Assembly: GCA_033439265.1 (NCBI GenBank)
Contig: JAVTVX010000027.1
Location: 4,975,001-5,039,000, forward strand
Origin: Dillenia suffruticosa
Taxonomy: Eukaryota > Streptophyta > Magnoliopsida > Dilleniales > Dilleniaceae
DNA length: 64,000 nucleotides
Direction of reading: 5' to 3'
Below are positions 47,779-59,043 of this stretch, piece after piece. Every line of letters starts with the position of its first letter. The stretch's first letter is position 1. The translations under genes were made by a program, and so were the position numbers. The notes under the pieces were generated by a model. The model ran no database searches. It saw only the letters and a list, made by a program, of their open reading frames with translations, and was not told the DNA's origin.

Positions 47779-48909
47779 GTTTCTGTGAGGGAGACTAGTG
47801 TTTGTTGATTTGTATATTTGAATTCATTAGGTCTTTAACATTTATCATCTGGTTCTTGTACAGTGCATCCTTTGATTCTACAGTGAAGCTATGGGATGTG
47901 GAGTTGGGGAGACTTCTCTACAGCTTGGATGGTCACAAGTACACTTCTTCTACTTCTATTATTATTTTAAAGCTGATGATGCTTTGTAGTGGAAACTTGT
48001 ACTGGATTTGACTTAATAATCTGTTTCACAATTTTCATGCGACCTGCTGCCATCAAACTGAATTATGATAGTGAAGATCACTTGACCTACCACCTCCTGG
48101 GCATGCTAAAGAATTTTCTTTCAGTTTTCATGCTACACTGTCTTTGGTTTCTCTAAGGGCGGATGCATAAATTTTTCAAGATTTTTCAAGATTTTTCTCC
48201 TTTGTCCTTGTGTTTTGCATGTTGGATTGTGGTCTTTCTTCCATGAAGTATATAGTTGGTAGAGAATGATTTCGTCCTCTGTGTTTAGTCATCTAGAAAT
48301 CTTTGGAATTTACTTGAGAAACTGAGACTATTTTATTTGTTTGTTTTGTGAGGTATTGACTTGTAATTACATTTAAGAAATGCGGTGTTTAAGAGTTTGT
48401 GTTTACTCCAGAATTATACGACGCATTAGATTATGCTGCAGAATATGGATATTGAGTGAATAATGATTCAATTCATTTTTTTCTGTTCCTATTGAATAAG
48501 TTTTACCTTTTCAGTGTTACTGGTTAGATCCCATTTTCCATTAAATAGGCTCTAACATTGCAAATGTTTTGATAAGTGTGCTTTTTGAAGCCTGAAATTT
48601 CTTCTTGTCACTGTTAGGCACTGGTAGCTATAAAGCCTGTTTGCATACTTTGTCTTAGTGTTTGTTTCTCTACTCTGTTTGTTCACCAGGGAACCTGTCT
48701 ACTCTGTTGCATTTAGCCCAAATGGACAGTATTTGGCAAGTGGATCTCTGGATAAATCCATGATTGTCTGGTCCTTGAAGGAAGGAAAAATTGTAAAAAC
48801 ATACAGTGGTCAAGGAGGCATATTTGAAGTCTGTTGGAACAAGGAGGGTGACAAGATTGCTGCATGCTTTGCCAACAATACAGTTTGTGTTTTGGATTTC
48901 AGAATGTAG
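37050..48909 (+). CDS. HOS15: HOS15-like LisH/WD40 corepressor, 14 exons
   Basis: Exons: 37050-37110, 39787-39932, 40049-40469, 41459-41553, 41636-41682, 42392-42542, 43649-43712, 45462-45620, 45713-45834, 46073-46147, 46340-46393, 46479-46552, 47864-47938, 48690-48909. They total 1764 bases with a continuous frame and GT-AG borders, giving 587 aa (Arabidopsis HOS15 is about 613). The N-terminal LisH motif (about 5-37) mediates oligomerisation. A highly charged KEK/RE-rich segment follows (about 95-190), then eight WD40 blades (about 235-587) ending CVLDFRM. HOS15 is the plant TBL1-type protein: a nuclear partner of histone deacetylases (HDA9 with POWERDRESS) and a CUL4-DDB1 substrate receptor, controlling cold response, flowering and ABA signalling. 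Intron 1 (2.7 kb) holds a 203-bp tandem duplication. A uORF overlaps the start. Confidence 0.93.
37804..38209. repeat. 203-bp tandem duplication in HOS15 intron 1
   Basis: Units 37804-38006 and 38007-38209 are head to tail, roughly 90% alike. Each starts ATCCCAAT(A/G)CTGAAA and ends GATAGAGGAAAAAGGTT, with a CT-rich run and a shared GACATTAGGAGGACTAA. No coding potential. Confidence 0.85.
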
Positions 48910-49378
48910 TCTTAAGCTTTCTCCTTGACATCGAAGCTGGTCTTTACTGCATACCAGCGGGATTGGTACATATGACTTCTAAGAGGGAAGAGACTCGTGG
49001 GGAAAGTGTTAACCATTCTCTAGATTAGTTCTTATATGTTAGTTTTGCATTCCGTGTAATGGCGATGGCCACCTCACTGATTTGGTTGATCTCATGTTAT
49101 TTTGCTACCTTGCACCAGTCGATCATTTTTTCCCCTTCTCTTAGGAGTAAATTATTACCTTCAATATGTACAGATTATTAATTTGTCCCCCAAAATTGTG
49201 TTTTCTATAATCTCAACTCTTCCATGACTCTTGTTAGCTGTATCACTTTATGGTGCTGATTTGCCCAGAAACTTCACTTGTTAGACTATGTAGTTTGTTG
49301 CCGGTGTACGAGTTTCTGGGCTTCCTTGTTTTGTGTGTACGAGGGCAACGGCTTGATGTTGAAATTTTTGGTGATGCA
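48910..49378. other. HOS15 3' UTR and downstream spacer
   Basis: T-rich sequence after the HOS15 stop. No gene or element seen until the SINE at 49379. Confidence 0.5.
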
Positions 49379-49597
49379 GCTTTTGAGAACGCTTTTTTTT
49401 TTTTTTTGGTACCATGGTTAGGCCATTGACCCTTCGCTCAGACTAATCTGAGTCGATTGCTTACAGGACCCAATTGAAGGGGTAGGTCTTTTGGTGTTGA
49501 TTTTTTTGTTACCATGGGGGATTGAACTCTCAACCATGATTAAGAGACGTCAGTTTCCGAATCAATTGAGTCATAAGATGGTGCTTTTGAGAATGCT
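49379..49597 (-). mobile_element. SINE copy, minus strand, with 15-bp target duplication
   Basis: GCTTTTGAGAACGCT (49379-49393) and GCTTTTGAGAATGCT (49583-49597) flank the body 49394-49582. On the minus strand it reads TTGATTCGGAAACTGACGTC, then a B-box-like GAGAGTTCAATCCCCC, and ends in about 14 A. Good structural copy in the HOS15/ELI1 spacer. Confidence 0.8.
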
Positions 49598-49739
49598 GAA
49601 ATAAGTAAATTGATGCCCCCTGTTTTTAAGTTGTTTTGATGACAATGTCTTCATGTTGAAATTGTTGATTTCTATGGATGTCTTTTCAGTTTCATGTCCA
49701 CATGGTGAAGCCTTAAAATCTGCCATTGAAGCTGTTATA

Positions 49740-50213
49740 TCAGCAACTCTTAATTTGGTGGGGAGGTTTTGCTACGGATACAATTCCTCCAAATTCATTG
49801 TCACGGTTGTGGTGTTGATGTGGAGATCGACTAATGGTGCTACCAGTCAGTTGATGTGGCACCAGTGGCTGGCCACAATTGCTGTGGCGAAAGGGGTGGT
49901 GATGAATGTCAGTTGATATAATGCCATTGGTCAACCACCCCATCAACTGGTTGACACGGTAGCTGGAGCAGAGCCGGCCCACTTTTTGGCACATGATGAT
50001 GAAGTAATCAACTTGGCCTGCGCATACAGCATTTATCAAGGCATTCAACCCATCGGGTCCAGCATCATGGGACAAATCCAAGATGGTAACATGGTTGCCT
50101 TTAAAGGCGGAATTCATCACAAACATGCCGAGAGTAGTCATATGCAAAACCATTAGTACGACTACTATAAAACCAATCACTAGGTGAAGTGAAACTTGAT
50201 CATTCTTATCCAT
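49740..50213 (-). CDS. hypothetical 157-aa ORF downstream of ELI1
   Basis: Uninterrupted ATG-to-stop frame of 157 codons, 145 bases beyond the ELI1 stop on the same strand. The first 35 residues include a hydrophobic stretch (LVIGFIVVVLMVLHMTTLGM) that could anchor or target it to a membrane. The C-terminal half is rich in His, Ser and Pro. I recognise no domain. It may be a small gene, part of a longer decayed one, or chance in a slightly GC-richer spacer. Confidence 0.28.
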   Translation of the reverse strand: MDKNDQVSLHLVIGFIVVVLMVLHMTTLGMFVMNSAFKGNHVTILDLSHDAGPDGLNALINAVCAGQVDYFIIMCQKVGRLCSSYRVNQLMGWLTNGIISTDIHHHPFRHSNCGQPLVPHQLTGSTISRSPHQHHNRDNEFGGIVSVAKPPHQIKSC

Positions 50214-50358
50214 GGTGTTCCCCTTATTTGAGTCACCTAGCCTTTAGAGGAATTTACAACAAATGAACGCCCATTTACACTAAAAAGGGATTGTGGATAG
50301 CTCCCCCTTCCCCGTCTTTCTTGTCTGCAGTTTGGATTTCTTTCTGGTCATGCCAAAT

Positions 50359-52227
50359 TCACCAGTAATCACCACATGAACAATATCCATCAACAAAGTG
50401 ATGGAATCGGTTCCGATCCCTCACAACAATCTTACGCCCTGCAATCTTTGAAATCAGCTTGGTCACAACATGGCAATCGGAGCAAACCCTGAGGTTCTTG
50501 ACAATCTTAATAGTAGTTCCCGGTTGAGTACTTATGAGTCCAAAAGCAATAGCAAGCTTCTCACTATGCACTTCAAGTGATCTCTCTTTCTCGGCCCCTC
50601 CTATATCATGCAACACACTATCTATCTGCGGCATGTAACCATGCTCTCTAAGCCACCCATTGATCTCACTAAGCATCCTATAAATCTCTTTGCGCTTAGG
50701 GTGTCTCATGTCCCCAGCAAGAAACTCATGTATCCTATTATTCACTTCAATTGAGCTACAACCAGGCTCCTTCTGTATTCCGCTCTCTTTCATCATCTTC
50801 CTCAACCTTGCAACACCTTCCCAGTTCCCCGACGCAGCATAGATGTTTGAAAGAAGAACATATGTACCTGAATTAGCAAGTTTTCTCTCAACTAAAAACT
50901 GCACAATCTCTTCTCCCAAGTCGAGATTCCTGTGAAGCCTACATGCCCCAAGCAACGTCCCCAACAACACTGGATCAGGCTCCATTTCCATCTCCTTGAC
51001 AAGCTCATATGCCTTCTCTAAATAACCAGCACGCCCTAGTAGATTCACCATACACCCATAATGCTCAATCTTTGGCTCAATCTTATACTCATCTTTCATA
51101 ACATTAAAATATCTCCATCCTTCATCGATAAAACGAGAATGAGCACAAGCACTCAAAACACCAATGAAAGTAATATCACTAGGTCTAACTCCAACCTTAC
51201 ACATGTCTCCAAAAAGCTCCAAAGCCTTTTCACTAAAACCATGCATTGCATATCCAACAATCATCGAGTTCCACGCAACAACGTCCTTATTCTGAATCCT
51301 ATCAAAAACCAACTTAGCATCCTCTAAACTACCACATTTGCTATACATATCAATCAATGCAGTTCCTATCCTCACACTGAATTCAAACCCATTATTCTCC
51401 ACATAACTATGAATCCATTTTCCAGATTCCAGTGCACCAACTTGCCCACAAGCAGATAACACAGATAAAACAGTTATTTCACTCGCCTTCACATTTTTAC
51501 TCAACATTTCATTAAACAAAACCAAACCCTCATTAGGCCTCCCATGTTGTATATACCCGTCAATCATAACATTCCAACACACAACATCTCTTTCCACCAA
51601 TTCATCAAACAAGTCACGTGCCTCGTCAATCTTTCCAGATTTTGCCAAAGACGTAATCATAGCTGTTAAACAGACCAGGTTTCTCTCGGGCATTTTACCA
51701 AATACTTTACAAGCAGAGTCTAAATCACCTCCTTTTGCGTAAACATCCAACAAACAAGTCATCACATACAAATCTGAATCAAACCCATGTTTTATGGCCT
51801 GACAATGAATAACTTTTCCTGGTTCAATTGGGCAACCCTTTAAAATTGAAGAAAATGTGAAAGCATTCGGTTGTAATCTATTACACAACATGTCTGAATA
51901 TAAAAACAGAGCTTTTTGGTGAAGATTGTGAATGGCATGTCCGTAAATAATTGAAGTGTAGAAATACACATTTGGGTTTTGGGTGTGTTTAAAAAGTGTG
52001 GTTGAGTAATCTAGGCGGTTGAAGAAGGTGTATGATCTTTGGAGCTTGAAATTTAAGATGGGGTTGGTTTGATGGTTGTTTTTAAGAATCACTGCGTGGA
52101 TTTGGAGGATTTGATTTATGGATTTGGATTTATCTATGAGCAATGCGAGTCTCTCTGACGTGAAATTGTTCCGGTGAGCGGTGGTGGTCGTTGATGGAGT
52201 GGCAGAGAGAGTGGTTGCTGATGACAT
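50359..52227 (-). CDS. ELI1: PLS-DYW pentatricopeptide RNA-editing protein, ELI1-like
   Basis: Intronless gene of 622 codons. The N-terminus is Ser/Thr-rich and basic (MSSATTLSATPSTTTTAHR), like a plastid transit peptide. The middle is a run of P, L and S type PPR repeats, for example DVVCWNVMIDGYIQHGRPNE and DVVAWNSMIVGYAMHGFSEK, followed by E/E+ motifs and a C-terminal DYW domain. The deaminase signature is complete: HSE (554-556), CSDC (582-585) and terminal CSCGDYW. Such proteins bind organelle RNA and convert specific C to U. I assign it to ELI1 (Arabidopsis At4g37380, an ndhB editing factor) from overall resemblance, length, and position next to a CYP81 cluster and a MEE59-like gene. 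The exact editing site should not be assumed. Confidence 0.87.
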   Translation of the reverse strand: MSSATTLSATPSTTTTAHRNNFTSERLALLIDKSKSINQILQIHAVILKNNHQTNPILNFKLQRSYTFFNRLDYSTTLFKHTQNPNVYFYTSIIYGHAIHNLHQKALFLYSDMLCNRLQPNAFTFSSILKGCPIEPGKVIHCQAIKHGFDSDLYVMTCLLDVYAKGGDLDSACKVFGKMPERNLVCLTAMITSLAKSGKIDEARDLFDELVERDVVCWNVMIDGYIQHGRPNEGLVLFNEMLSKNVKASEITVLSVLSACGQVGALESGKWIHSYVENNGFEFSVRIGTALIDMYSKCGSLEDAKLVFDRIQNKDVVAWNSMIVGYAMHGFSEKALELFGDMCKVGVRPSDITFIGVLSACAHSRFIDEGWRYFNVMKDEYKIEPKIEHYGCMVNLLGRAGYLEKAYELVKEMEMEPDPVLLGTLLGACRLHRNLDLGEEIVQFLVERKLANSGTYVLLSNIYAASGNWEGVARLRKMMKESGIQKEPGCSSIEVNNRIHEFLAGDMRHPKRKEIYRMLSEINGWLREHGYMPQIDSVLHDIGGAEKERSLEVHSEKLAIAFGLISTQPGTTIKIVKNLRVCSDCHVVTKLISKIAGRKIVVRDRNRFHHFVDGYCSCGDYW

Positions 52228-54191
52228 GGTTGGTTTTTACTTGTTTTTCAAAATTTTAGGTTCTTGTCAAGACTACGGTCTTTATCAGAACCAGTTCTCT
52301 TCATCGGATATTGGTTTGTTTATCCTTCTCCCGTTTGGTTGCCTCAAACGAGCTTGAGAGGAAGATAAAATTGAAACAATATATATTTTTAACATGAGTG
52401 GAAAGACTTGTATTTAAATTTTGATAAAATTGTGTTTTTCATTATGTTTGATTTATTTTATAAGTTGTTCAATTTTATTTTTTAGTTAAAAATAATAAAT
52501 TAAAAATATTTAATTTATATTATAAATAAATCGACTAATTTAAAACAAGAAGGACATATGTCTAATATCATAAACTTTTAAATAGCATTTTCTAAGATAT
52601 TCGAGACCTAAATTCACAAAATTTGTTTAGTAAATTATATTCTAAAAAATTTTACACACTCTTAAAATAAAATATTTTAATCTTATAAACTGTTTGAAAA
52701 AGTAATTTCAACATAATTTTCTTCTATATATGGTGCATGGAAATTTCTCATTATTGATATTTTCCGGTGTCTGAAACACTTTTCATTTCTTAAACGTTTC
52801 CGTATGTTAAATTAATTAATGTTTATATAAAATTCTTATATTTTTTATATTTACATATTTTTCATAATTAATGAATTATTTTTTTTTATATTTTTTATAT
52901 TATTTCTCTTATTATTAATAATTACATATTTAATCATTTAGATTTTTATTATAAAATATGATTATTCTATTATTTTTATATAATAATTAATATTTATATA
53001 AAATTTTTATATTTTTTACATTTGCGTATTTGTTCACGTTTCTGTAATTCTTATAAAATGTCATTTTCCCATATCGTTTCATATCCGTTTCCGTTTCTCA
53101 TTTCTGTTTCCATGCAACATAATATATTGCTTTATTTTAATTGTTTCAATATTAAAAATAATTTATAAGTATTAATTGTTATAAAACACAGCAATTTATA
53201 AACTCCCAAAATATTTTATAAGCAATTGGATTTTATTTTATTTATATACTTTTACAACTTATTTTGAAAATAAGTATATGATTTTATCTTCAAAAGTTAA
53301 AACTAAGTGTCAAACCAAACATGTTTATGTAAAATTATTATTTTTAGTAGTGTTATCAAATATTTGAATTATTTATTTTTAAACTGACTTAAAATTTAAA
53401 AATTACTTGTAAATAAAAAATTATAAGTAAATAATCAAATAAAATATGCTCTCAGTAATAAAACTTACAAGAAGCGGGACAAAAAAAATTATATTAGGTG
53501 CAAAATGCGACATGCATGTAATGTTATAATTTCCTAGGAGGTGTGGGACATATTTTTAAAAAGGAAAAATAATAATTGAAATTATTATTTTTTTAAAAAT
53601 TATATATAATTTTTAAATTAAATTCTTAGGGGAGCATACTTAGGGAATTACTTCTTCCACAATTTCAAAGCATGGAGATTGAGTTATCTTTTCCACTACC
53701 CAGAATACTTCCATAGCCCATTATAGGATTGTGCTGTCTCACTTTATATGTTTGAGTTGTTTACAGGAAATTGTTTGTGTTTGATGAAACCAAATGCCAA
53801 TTCCTCTAAACAGATGATGAACATTTGGTCTATGACAGGAACTTGACCAAGCTGTTTGTCCAGCAGTCCAGGAGCAGCAGCTAGGCACTGCAGCATGGGA
53901 AAAAGATCTGAGAAATTTTAGCTTTATGAAGGATCTTTGGTTTCTTACTCTTATAGAAACCTTTCCCTCTTGTCACTTGGTAGTATAGTATTAATGAATA
54001 CCGTTTTTGCAATATTTTAAGATTGCACCGTTAATAGAACCATTTGTGAAACCTATATGCTGCCCATAGTTTTCCATTATACTCCATCTTCTGTTCCAAC
54101 ATTGAAAAGTTCTTTAGTTTCCCCCTTTTTCTTTTTGGGCACCATACCTGATTGCCTTCGTCACGGATGTTTTATAGAAAGAGATCCCCAA

Positions 54192-54193
<2 letters not shown>
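52228..54193. other. intergenic upstream of ELI1
   Basis: ELI1 promoter region, then AT-rich DNA with one dispersed element (52732-53119). No gene found; short frames here look random. Confidence 0.5.
52732..53119. mobile_element. AT-rich MITE-like element, fourth copy
   Basis: About 388 bp, with imperfect inverted ends GGTGCATGGAAATTTCTCAT (left) and GTTGCATGGAAACAGAAATG (right end in reverse). The interior matches, in order, the copies in both P450 introns and at 32540. No open frame. A MITE is the simplest reading; the superfamily is unclear. Confidence 0.55.
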
Positions 54194-54229
<36 letters not shown>

Positions 54230-55628
54230 AAAGAATGATGGTTTGTTATCTCCTCACAGTTTGTGTGTTTAAAGAGATTCTTCAATACGTCAGATAATTT
54301 TCTTATGTGGAGTTTAAAATCGGGGAATTAAACTGGTATGATTGTCCAAACTGTCCATATCCAGATGCATCTCTATCAAAAGGAACTGGATGCATGGCAA
54401 GAATGCCAATTGGAATTTGCCAAGAGGACAAACCAAAGTCAACTTGTGTTGATTCTCCTGAAATGAAGTGGTGAACAAGACTACTTCTTGTGCACTCAAA
54501 CCAATCTGAATGATCCCAAGAATTCATCAGACTTTGCACCAGACAAAGCAATCTTTTCTTCCTATGGTGATTCTTGTCTTTGTACTATGACTACTACAAA
54601 AGCCAGATTCACATGTCGAATGTGTGGATTGCATTTGCTTGCTTCTTCATATCTTGCGAATCGGCACATTTATGATGGGCATGCCCCAATCCTTGTCTAA
54701 CTCTAATGTGACTTCAAACTCACTGCCCAAATAAGAAAGTGACCCAATATGTTTGCATCACTAAAGAGTCAGAAGTATTAGGGATAAAAATTAAGGTACT
54801 AGCATGCAAGTGGATCATAGATATAGTGCTATTTTTTTTAATAAGCTATTGACATTCAGTAATGAAATTGGATCAATTAAATTCAATTTGAATCAAATTA
54901 AGTCCTTAAATGATAAATTTCTTCTAACATTTGTTTTTTCCGTACATAATACTCGAATTCGAAACTTTTATAAATATAGGGCCACTTGTACACTAGGGCG
55001 AAGCTAGAAACTTGTCTTGGTGGTAGAGTATAGAATGTATGGATCAGAGGCAAAGGGGACTAAATGTTATAATTTTTTTTAAAAAAAAATAAATACAATT
55101 TCTCAAAATTTTAATCGGATTTTAATGACTTTTTTTATCATTTTGGTATGAATTTTAATAACATTTATTAGACTTTTCAAAAGTGCAACTAAATTTAGGC
55201 TTTTATCCGTATTTCCTTAACTTATAATATACTTTTTTTTTAACAAATATCGTTAAAAATATTGATATTAAATCTTTTTTTCAAAATTTCAAGTTGCGGT
55301 TGCCCTGTAGCCCAACTACGCTTCGCTACAACATGTATGTAGTTAGTCTTTAATGGCTGTGAACACCATCAGCAATAGGATGTGGTTGCTTAGACCGACA
55401 ATGTTATGAAATATATTTCCTGCCATATGAAGAAAAAACTTATGTTGTACATAAAATGAAAGTATTAGTTGTGCTTGGTATGTGAAACCAAATGATATGA
55501 CATCACCGGCTTTTTATCTTCTCTCTTATCTCAATTTATTTGTTCAAGCTCTGACTCATCAATCCAACACCTCTATTATTTTATCACAAAGTTTCAGCAT
55601 CAACTAGATTTTAAAATCTTTGCATTAT

Positions 55629-55664
<36 letters not shown>

Positions 55665-56792
55665 GAAACCCTTATGGGGGAACAGGGTCCATTGTCTATA
55701 GCTTTGACGTTTTAGAATGGGAAAGATTTTGGGGGGAATAAGTACAAGTGGTTCAGAATGCACTTCTATCGACTGTGCATATGCATAGCCCACTACGTGA
55801 AAACACTATCTGATGGATCCTCTTGCTCCAGGAAGGAACTGAACGTGATAAAAACAAAGACATCACCACTTCTTTGTCCACCTTTTATGGCCATTATTGC
55901 CAGTTACATTGGGCCCCTAGCTAACCCCACAAAAAATGTTTGTTTTATAAATTTGCAGCATCTTATACTCTCACTCAGCCTTTTTTTATTTAGCATTGTC
56001 TTGGTGAGAATCATAGCTCGACCTCGAGACCTAAGTCAAGAGAGGAGCCTTTGTGACCCTTGGTTCACTCTCTCTCTCTCTCTCTCTCTCTCAATACTCT
56101 AGCTGAAATTTCACAAAACTAATCCTTTCATACTGCACCCATTTATATTGATCCAGACTGTGGAACACTTTTGAATTAAAACTGGCATTAATTGCCTAAG
56201 AGTTTTATTATGAATTTTGTATAGTTTGAAAGCCCTGTGTCTAGTTTATAGCTTCCTTTCAAAATAAAATGGTGGTTTGGTGGCGTCAGTAATTTTGCGA
56301 TTAATTAGGACCAATGAGTCTCTAGTCATTGGTCAAGTGATTCAGACATCAAAATCAAGGAGTGGGCTGGTCGCGTGAATGATTCTGCCATTAATTAGGT
56401 TGAGTGAATTCCTGATTGTCAAGTGATTTTCGACAAACATTATCCAATGTTTTCTTCTATTCCCTGCACTTGATTATTGTAATCTGAATTCAGTTCAAAC
56501 TTCTAGTTTCATTGACTCTTCGCTGCATCACTTGTGAGAAAGTTCAGTCTAGGGACTCAAACTCGCAATGCCAGGTGGGATTTTTATCAGGACGGCCAGT
56601 TGAGCCAACCCTGACTGCTTTACCAAGAATTAAGCTGAATATTTATTAAGCTATTACGGCAGCAAGTCCTGCTCAGTTGTTGCAGCATTTATGAAGGGTA
56701 GTTGATATCTTTATTAATATGTCTTCACTCAAACTTCACTACCAGTATTATGAACGGCCAATTTCTGACATGAAAAATTATGCTTCAACTAT

Positions 56793-56846
<54 letters not shown>

Positions 56847-56972
56847 TTGGGTGACAATCAGTAATTGTCTATCCCAGTCTTTTACCCTGACCAGATGATC
56901 CACCCTAAGCAGAACATTGTCCTCATACTATTTTTGCATCAAATAGGGAGTAAAAACTGCCCAGCAGTAAAA

Positions 56973-57039
<67 letters not shown>
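54194..57039. repeat. cluster of five GA/CT microsatellites
   Basis: CT runs at 54194-54227, 56068-56092 and 56973-57039 (one interruption); GA runs at 55632-55663 and 56797-56845. The last GA and CT runs are inverted relative to each other about 128 bases apart. The DNA between them has no recognisable gene. Confidence 0.85.
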
Positions 57040-57043
<4 letters not shown>

Positions 57044-58464
57044 GCTAACATCCATAGACACGCTTGTGTCCTTTTAGAAACAAAAACTGAGCATTGCAAA
57101 GACCCATGTATTGGTCAGTCTTTCATGTGACAGATCCAAAGGGGTGGTCCATATATTGCAGTGGATGAAATTATGGGTGAAAAAGGCTCCAAACTCAACA
57201 CGATGTAACCATGGGTTTGCCACGTGTGTTGATGATTCCCTGTTAAACTATCAGACTAATCACTTTTATCTGAACTTCTCTATCTATGCTTCGTTATCAC
57301 TATATGCAAAAAGACGATTTTGGCCTTCAATTTTTCAGCATCATTATATAAAAATATAATTAATTAAAATGCATCAAAAAATGGGACTTAAAATTTTTTA
57401 TTTTTTTAAAAATTTCTAATAATATTGTGTCTTCATTTTTTGACAGCCTTTAAAAGCAATAATAGGAATACATTGACAATTTCTATGTCCACTTATATTT
57501 ATGTATATTTTTTTATTCCTATCATTGATATTTATTATTATATTTTGACTAATTCGATTCAAAAGTTTACAAGATATTATTTATGAGACATCTTTTCTAT
57601 CATAATTTTTTTATTTTTAAGTTTCAAACCCAAGATTTAAAGATTTAACACGTTCCACTATAAGAGTATTCATTATTCTACTTATATTTTATAGCCATTC
57701 GGTATCCTAGACATGATATTTTCATTGGACAAGGTCTAGACACAACAAGACCCGATTCTTGACGAAATGGAAACCCCGAAATTCCCCACAACTTGACAGG
57801 CGAATGGACCCAAAAGCACTCATCTGAGATAAAAAGTTACTAAAAAAGAGAGAGCGAGAGTGATGACCAAAAGGGAGTGAGGAGGCAACCAGTTTGCTAA
57901 CCACTCGGCATTTGGAAGGTTCGGCTTGAGCCATAAAATGGCCTTTACGGCCGTTTCGTCATCACAATTCCCCTAAAATATCAAAGAGCCGCAAAAAATC
58001 CTTTATAATTCGATTGTCTCGGTATACTTTTGCAATCCCAAAATCTTGTGGGTGCGAAGGAGGTGACCATCCACTTGGGTAACCAGAGAGAGAGCGCCCG
58101 AGAAAAGAAATTATGACATTTTTGAGAATCTGTTTGATGTCTAATAACATTCCAATCTCATTATTGATCACTTGAAATGACTGGTGTGATTGATGTAATT
58201 AGTAGATAAAAAGGTTTTCTGAGTTGGAATCCTAAGCTTGACATGAAAAACAGTAAATGATGACACAAGCAATTGCCCTTTCAAAAGAGAGCATCAGTCA
58301 TCAGCAACGCCCTGACCAATCTGAGAAATTAAAATATTATATAATAAATAACATCCATTGCCCACTTCCCTTTTATCTTGTGATGCCTCCCTTGTCCATT
58401 ACACAATATCCCTCTCTTCATATATTCTCATATTCAACCACAATTTCATAACTCCCACCCCCCA
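57040..58464. other. upstream region of zinc-finger gene
   Basis: No gene seen. The final 150 bases before 58465 are the probable promoter and leader, ending in ACTCCCACCCCCCA before the ATG. Short minus-strand frames at 57722-57934 and 57962-58171 are unrecognised. Confidence 0.45.
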
Positions 58465-59043
58465 ATGGTTTCCAACAGAGAAGGAGGATCTGGGCAATCA
58501 GCTAACAATCAAGAAGATGTAGAGTCAAAACAAAGCAACAATGAAGAAAACAGGATTGGAGATGATAACTGGTTGAGTTTGGGGCTTAGTGGAAATGATT
58601 CCTTGGCTTCAGACAACTCTGACTCACAAGCAAGACCCTCCCATAACAAAGTTTTCTCATGCAATTTCTGCATGAGAAAATTTTACAGCTCACAGGCTCT
58701 GGGGGGTCATCAGAATGCACACAAGAGAGAAAGAGGAGCAGCTAAAATACTCCAAGCACATAAAATGGTGACGACAACAATGGGATTTCCTCTAAATTCT
58801 ATGGCAGTGAGATCGCTTGGTGTGCAGTCTCACTCACTTGTTCACAAGCCTAGCAGAGGAGGGTCTGCTATGGCAGCGCGATTTAATGGTGCTAATTCAG
58901 GTTTTGGAATGCCTTGGACACCATATTTGCTTGAAGAGTCTATGGGGTTGATTTGGCCTGGAAGCTTTCGAGTTGATATTGACAATTCAACAAATCAACC
59001 ACCCTCTGACCTTCACAAGCTTGACTTGAATCTTAGGCTGTGA
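58465..59043 (+). CDS. single C2H2 (QALGGH) zinc-finger protein with EAR motif
   Basis: Intronless, 192 aa. One plant-type zinc finger: Cys66, Cys69, His82, His86 around FYSSQALGGHQNAHK, the DNA-contacting QALGGH helix. The C-terminus LDLNLRL (186-192) is an EAR repression motif that recruits TOPLESS or SAP18 corepressors. A second hydrophobic motif, WLSLGL (36-41), lies near the N-terminus. This layout matches the Arabidopsis ZFP1-ZFP8/GIS group; the block AVRSLGVQSHSLVHKP recalls ZFP4/ZFP7-type members. A nuclear transcriptional repressor is likely, perhaps in trichome, ABA or light pathways, but the sequence does not say which. A CT run follows the stop directly in the 3' UTR. Confidence 0.88.
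   Translation: MVSNREGGSGQSANNQEDVESKQSNNEENRIGDDNWLSLGLSGNDSLASDNSDSQARPSHNKVFSCNFCMRKFYSSQALGGHQNAHKRERGAAKILQAHKMVTTTMGFPLNSMAVRSLGVQSHSLVHKPSRGGSAMAARFNGANSGFGMPWTPYLLEESMGLIWPGSFRVDIDNSTNQPPSDLHKLDLNLRL

Noticed and set aside
53784..53835. Small stem (ACCAAATG/CATTTGGT) as a microRNA precursor
   Set aside because: Only 8 paired bases with a 24-base loop; far too short for a plant pre-miRNA.
54488..54700. Possible zinc finger CRMC...RHIYDGH
   Set aside because: Spacing is C-x2-C-x13-H-x4-H, not the plant QALGGH form. The frame is short and there is no supporting gene structure.
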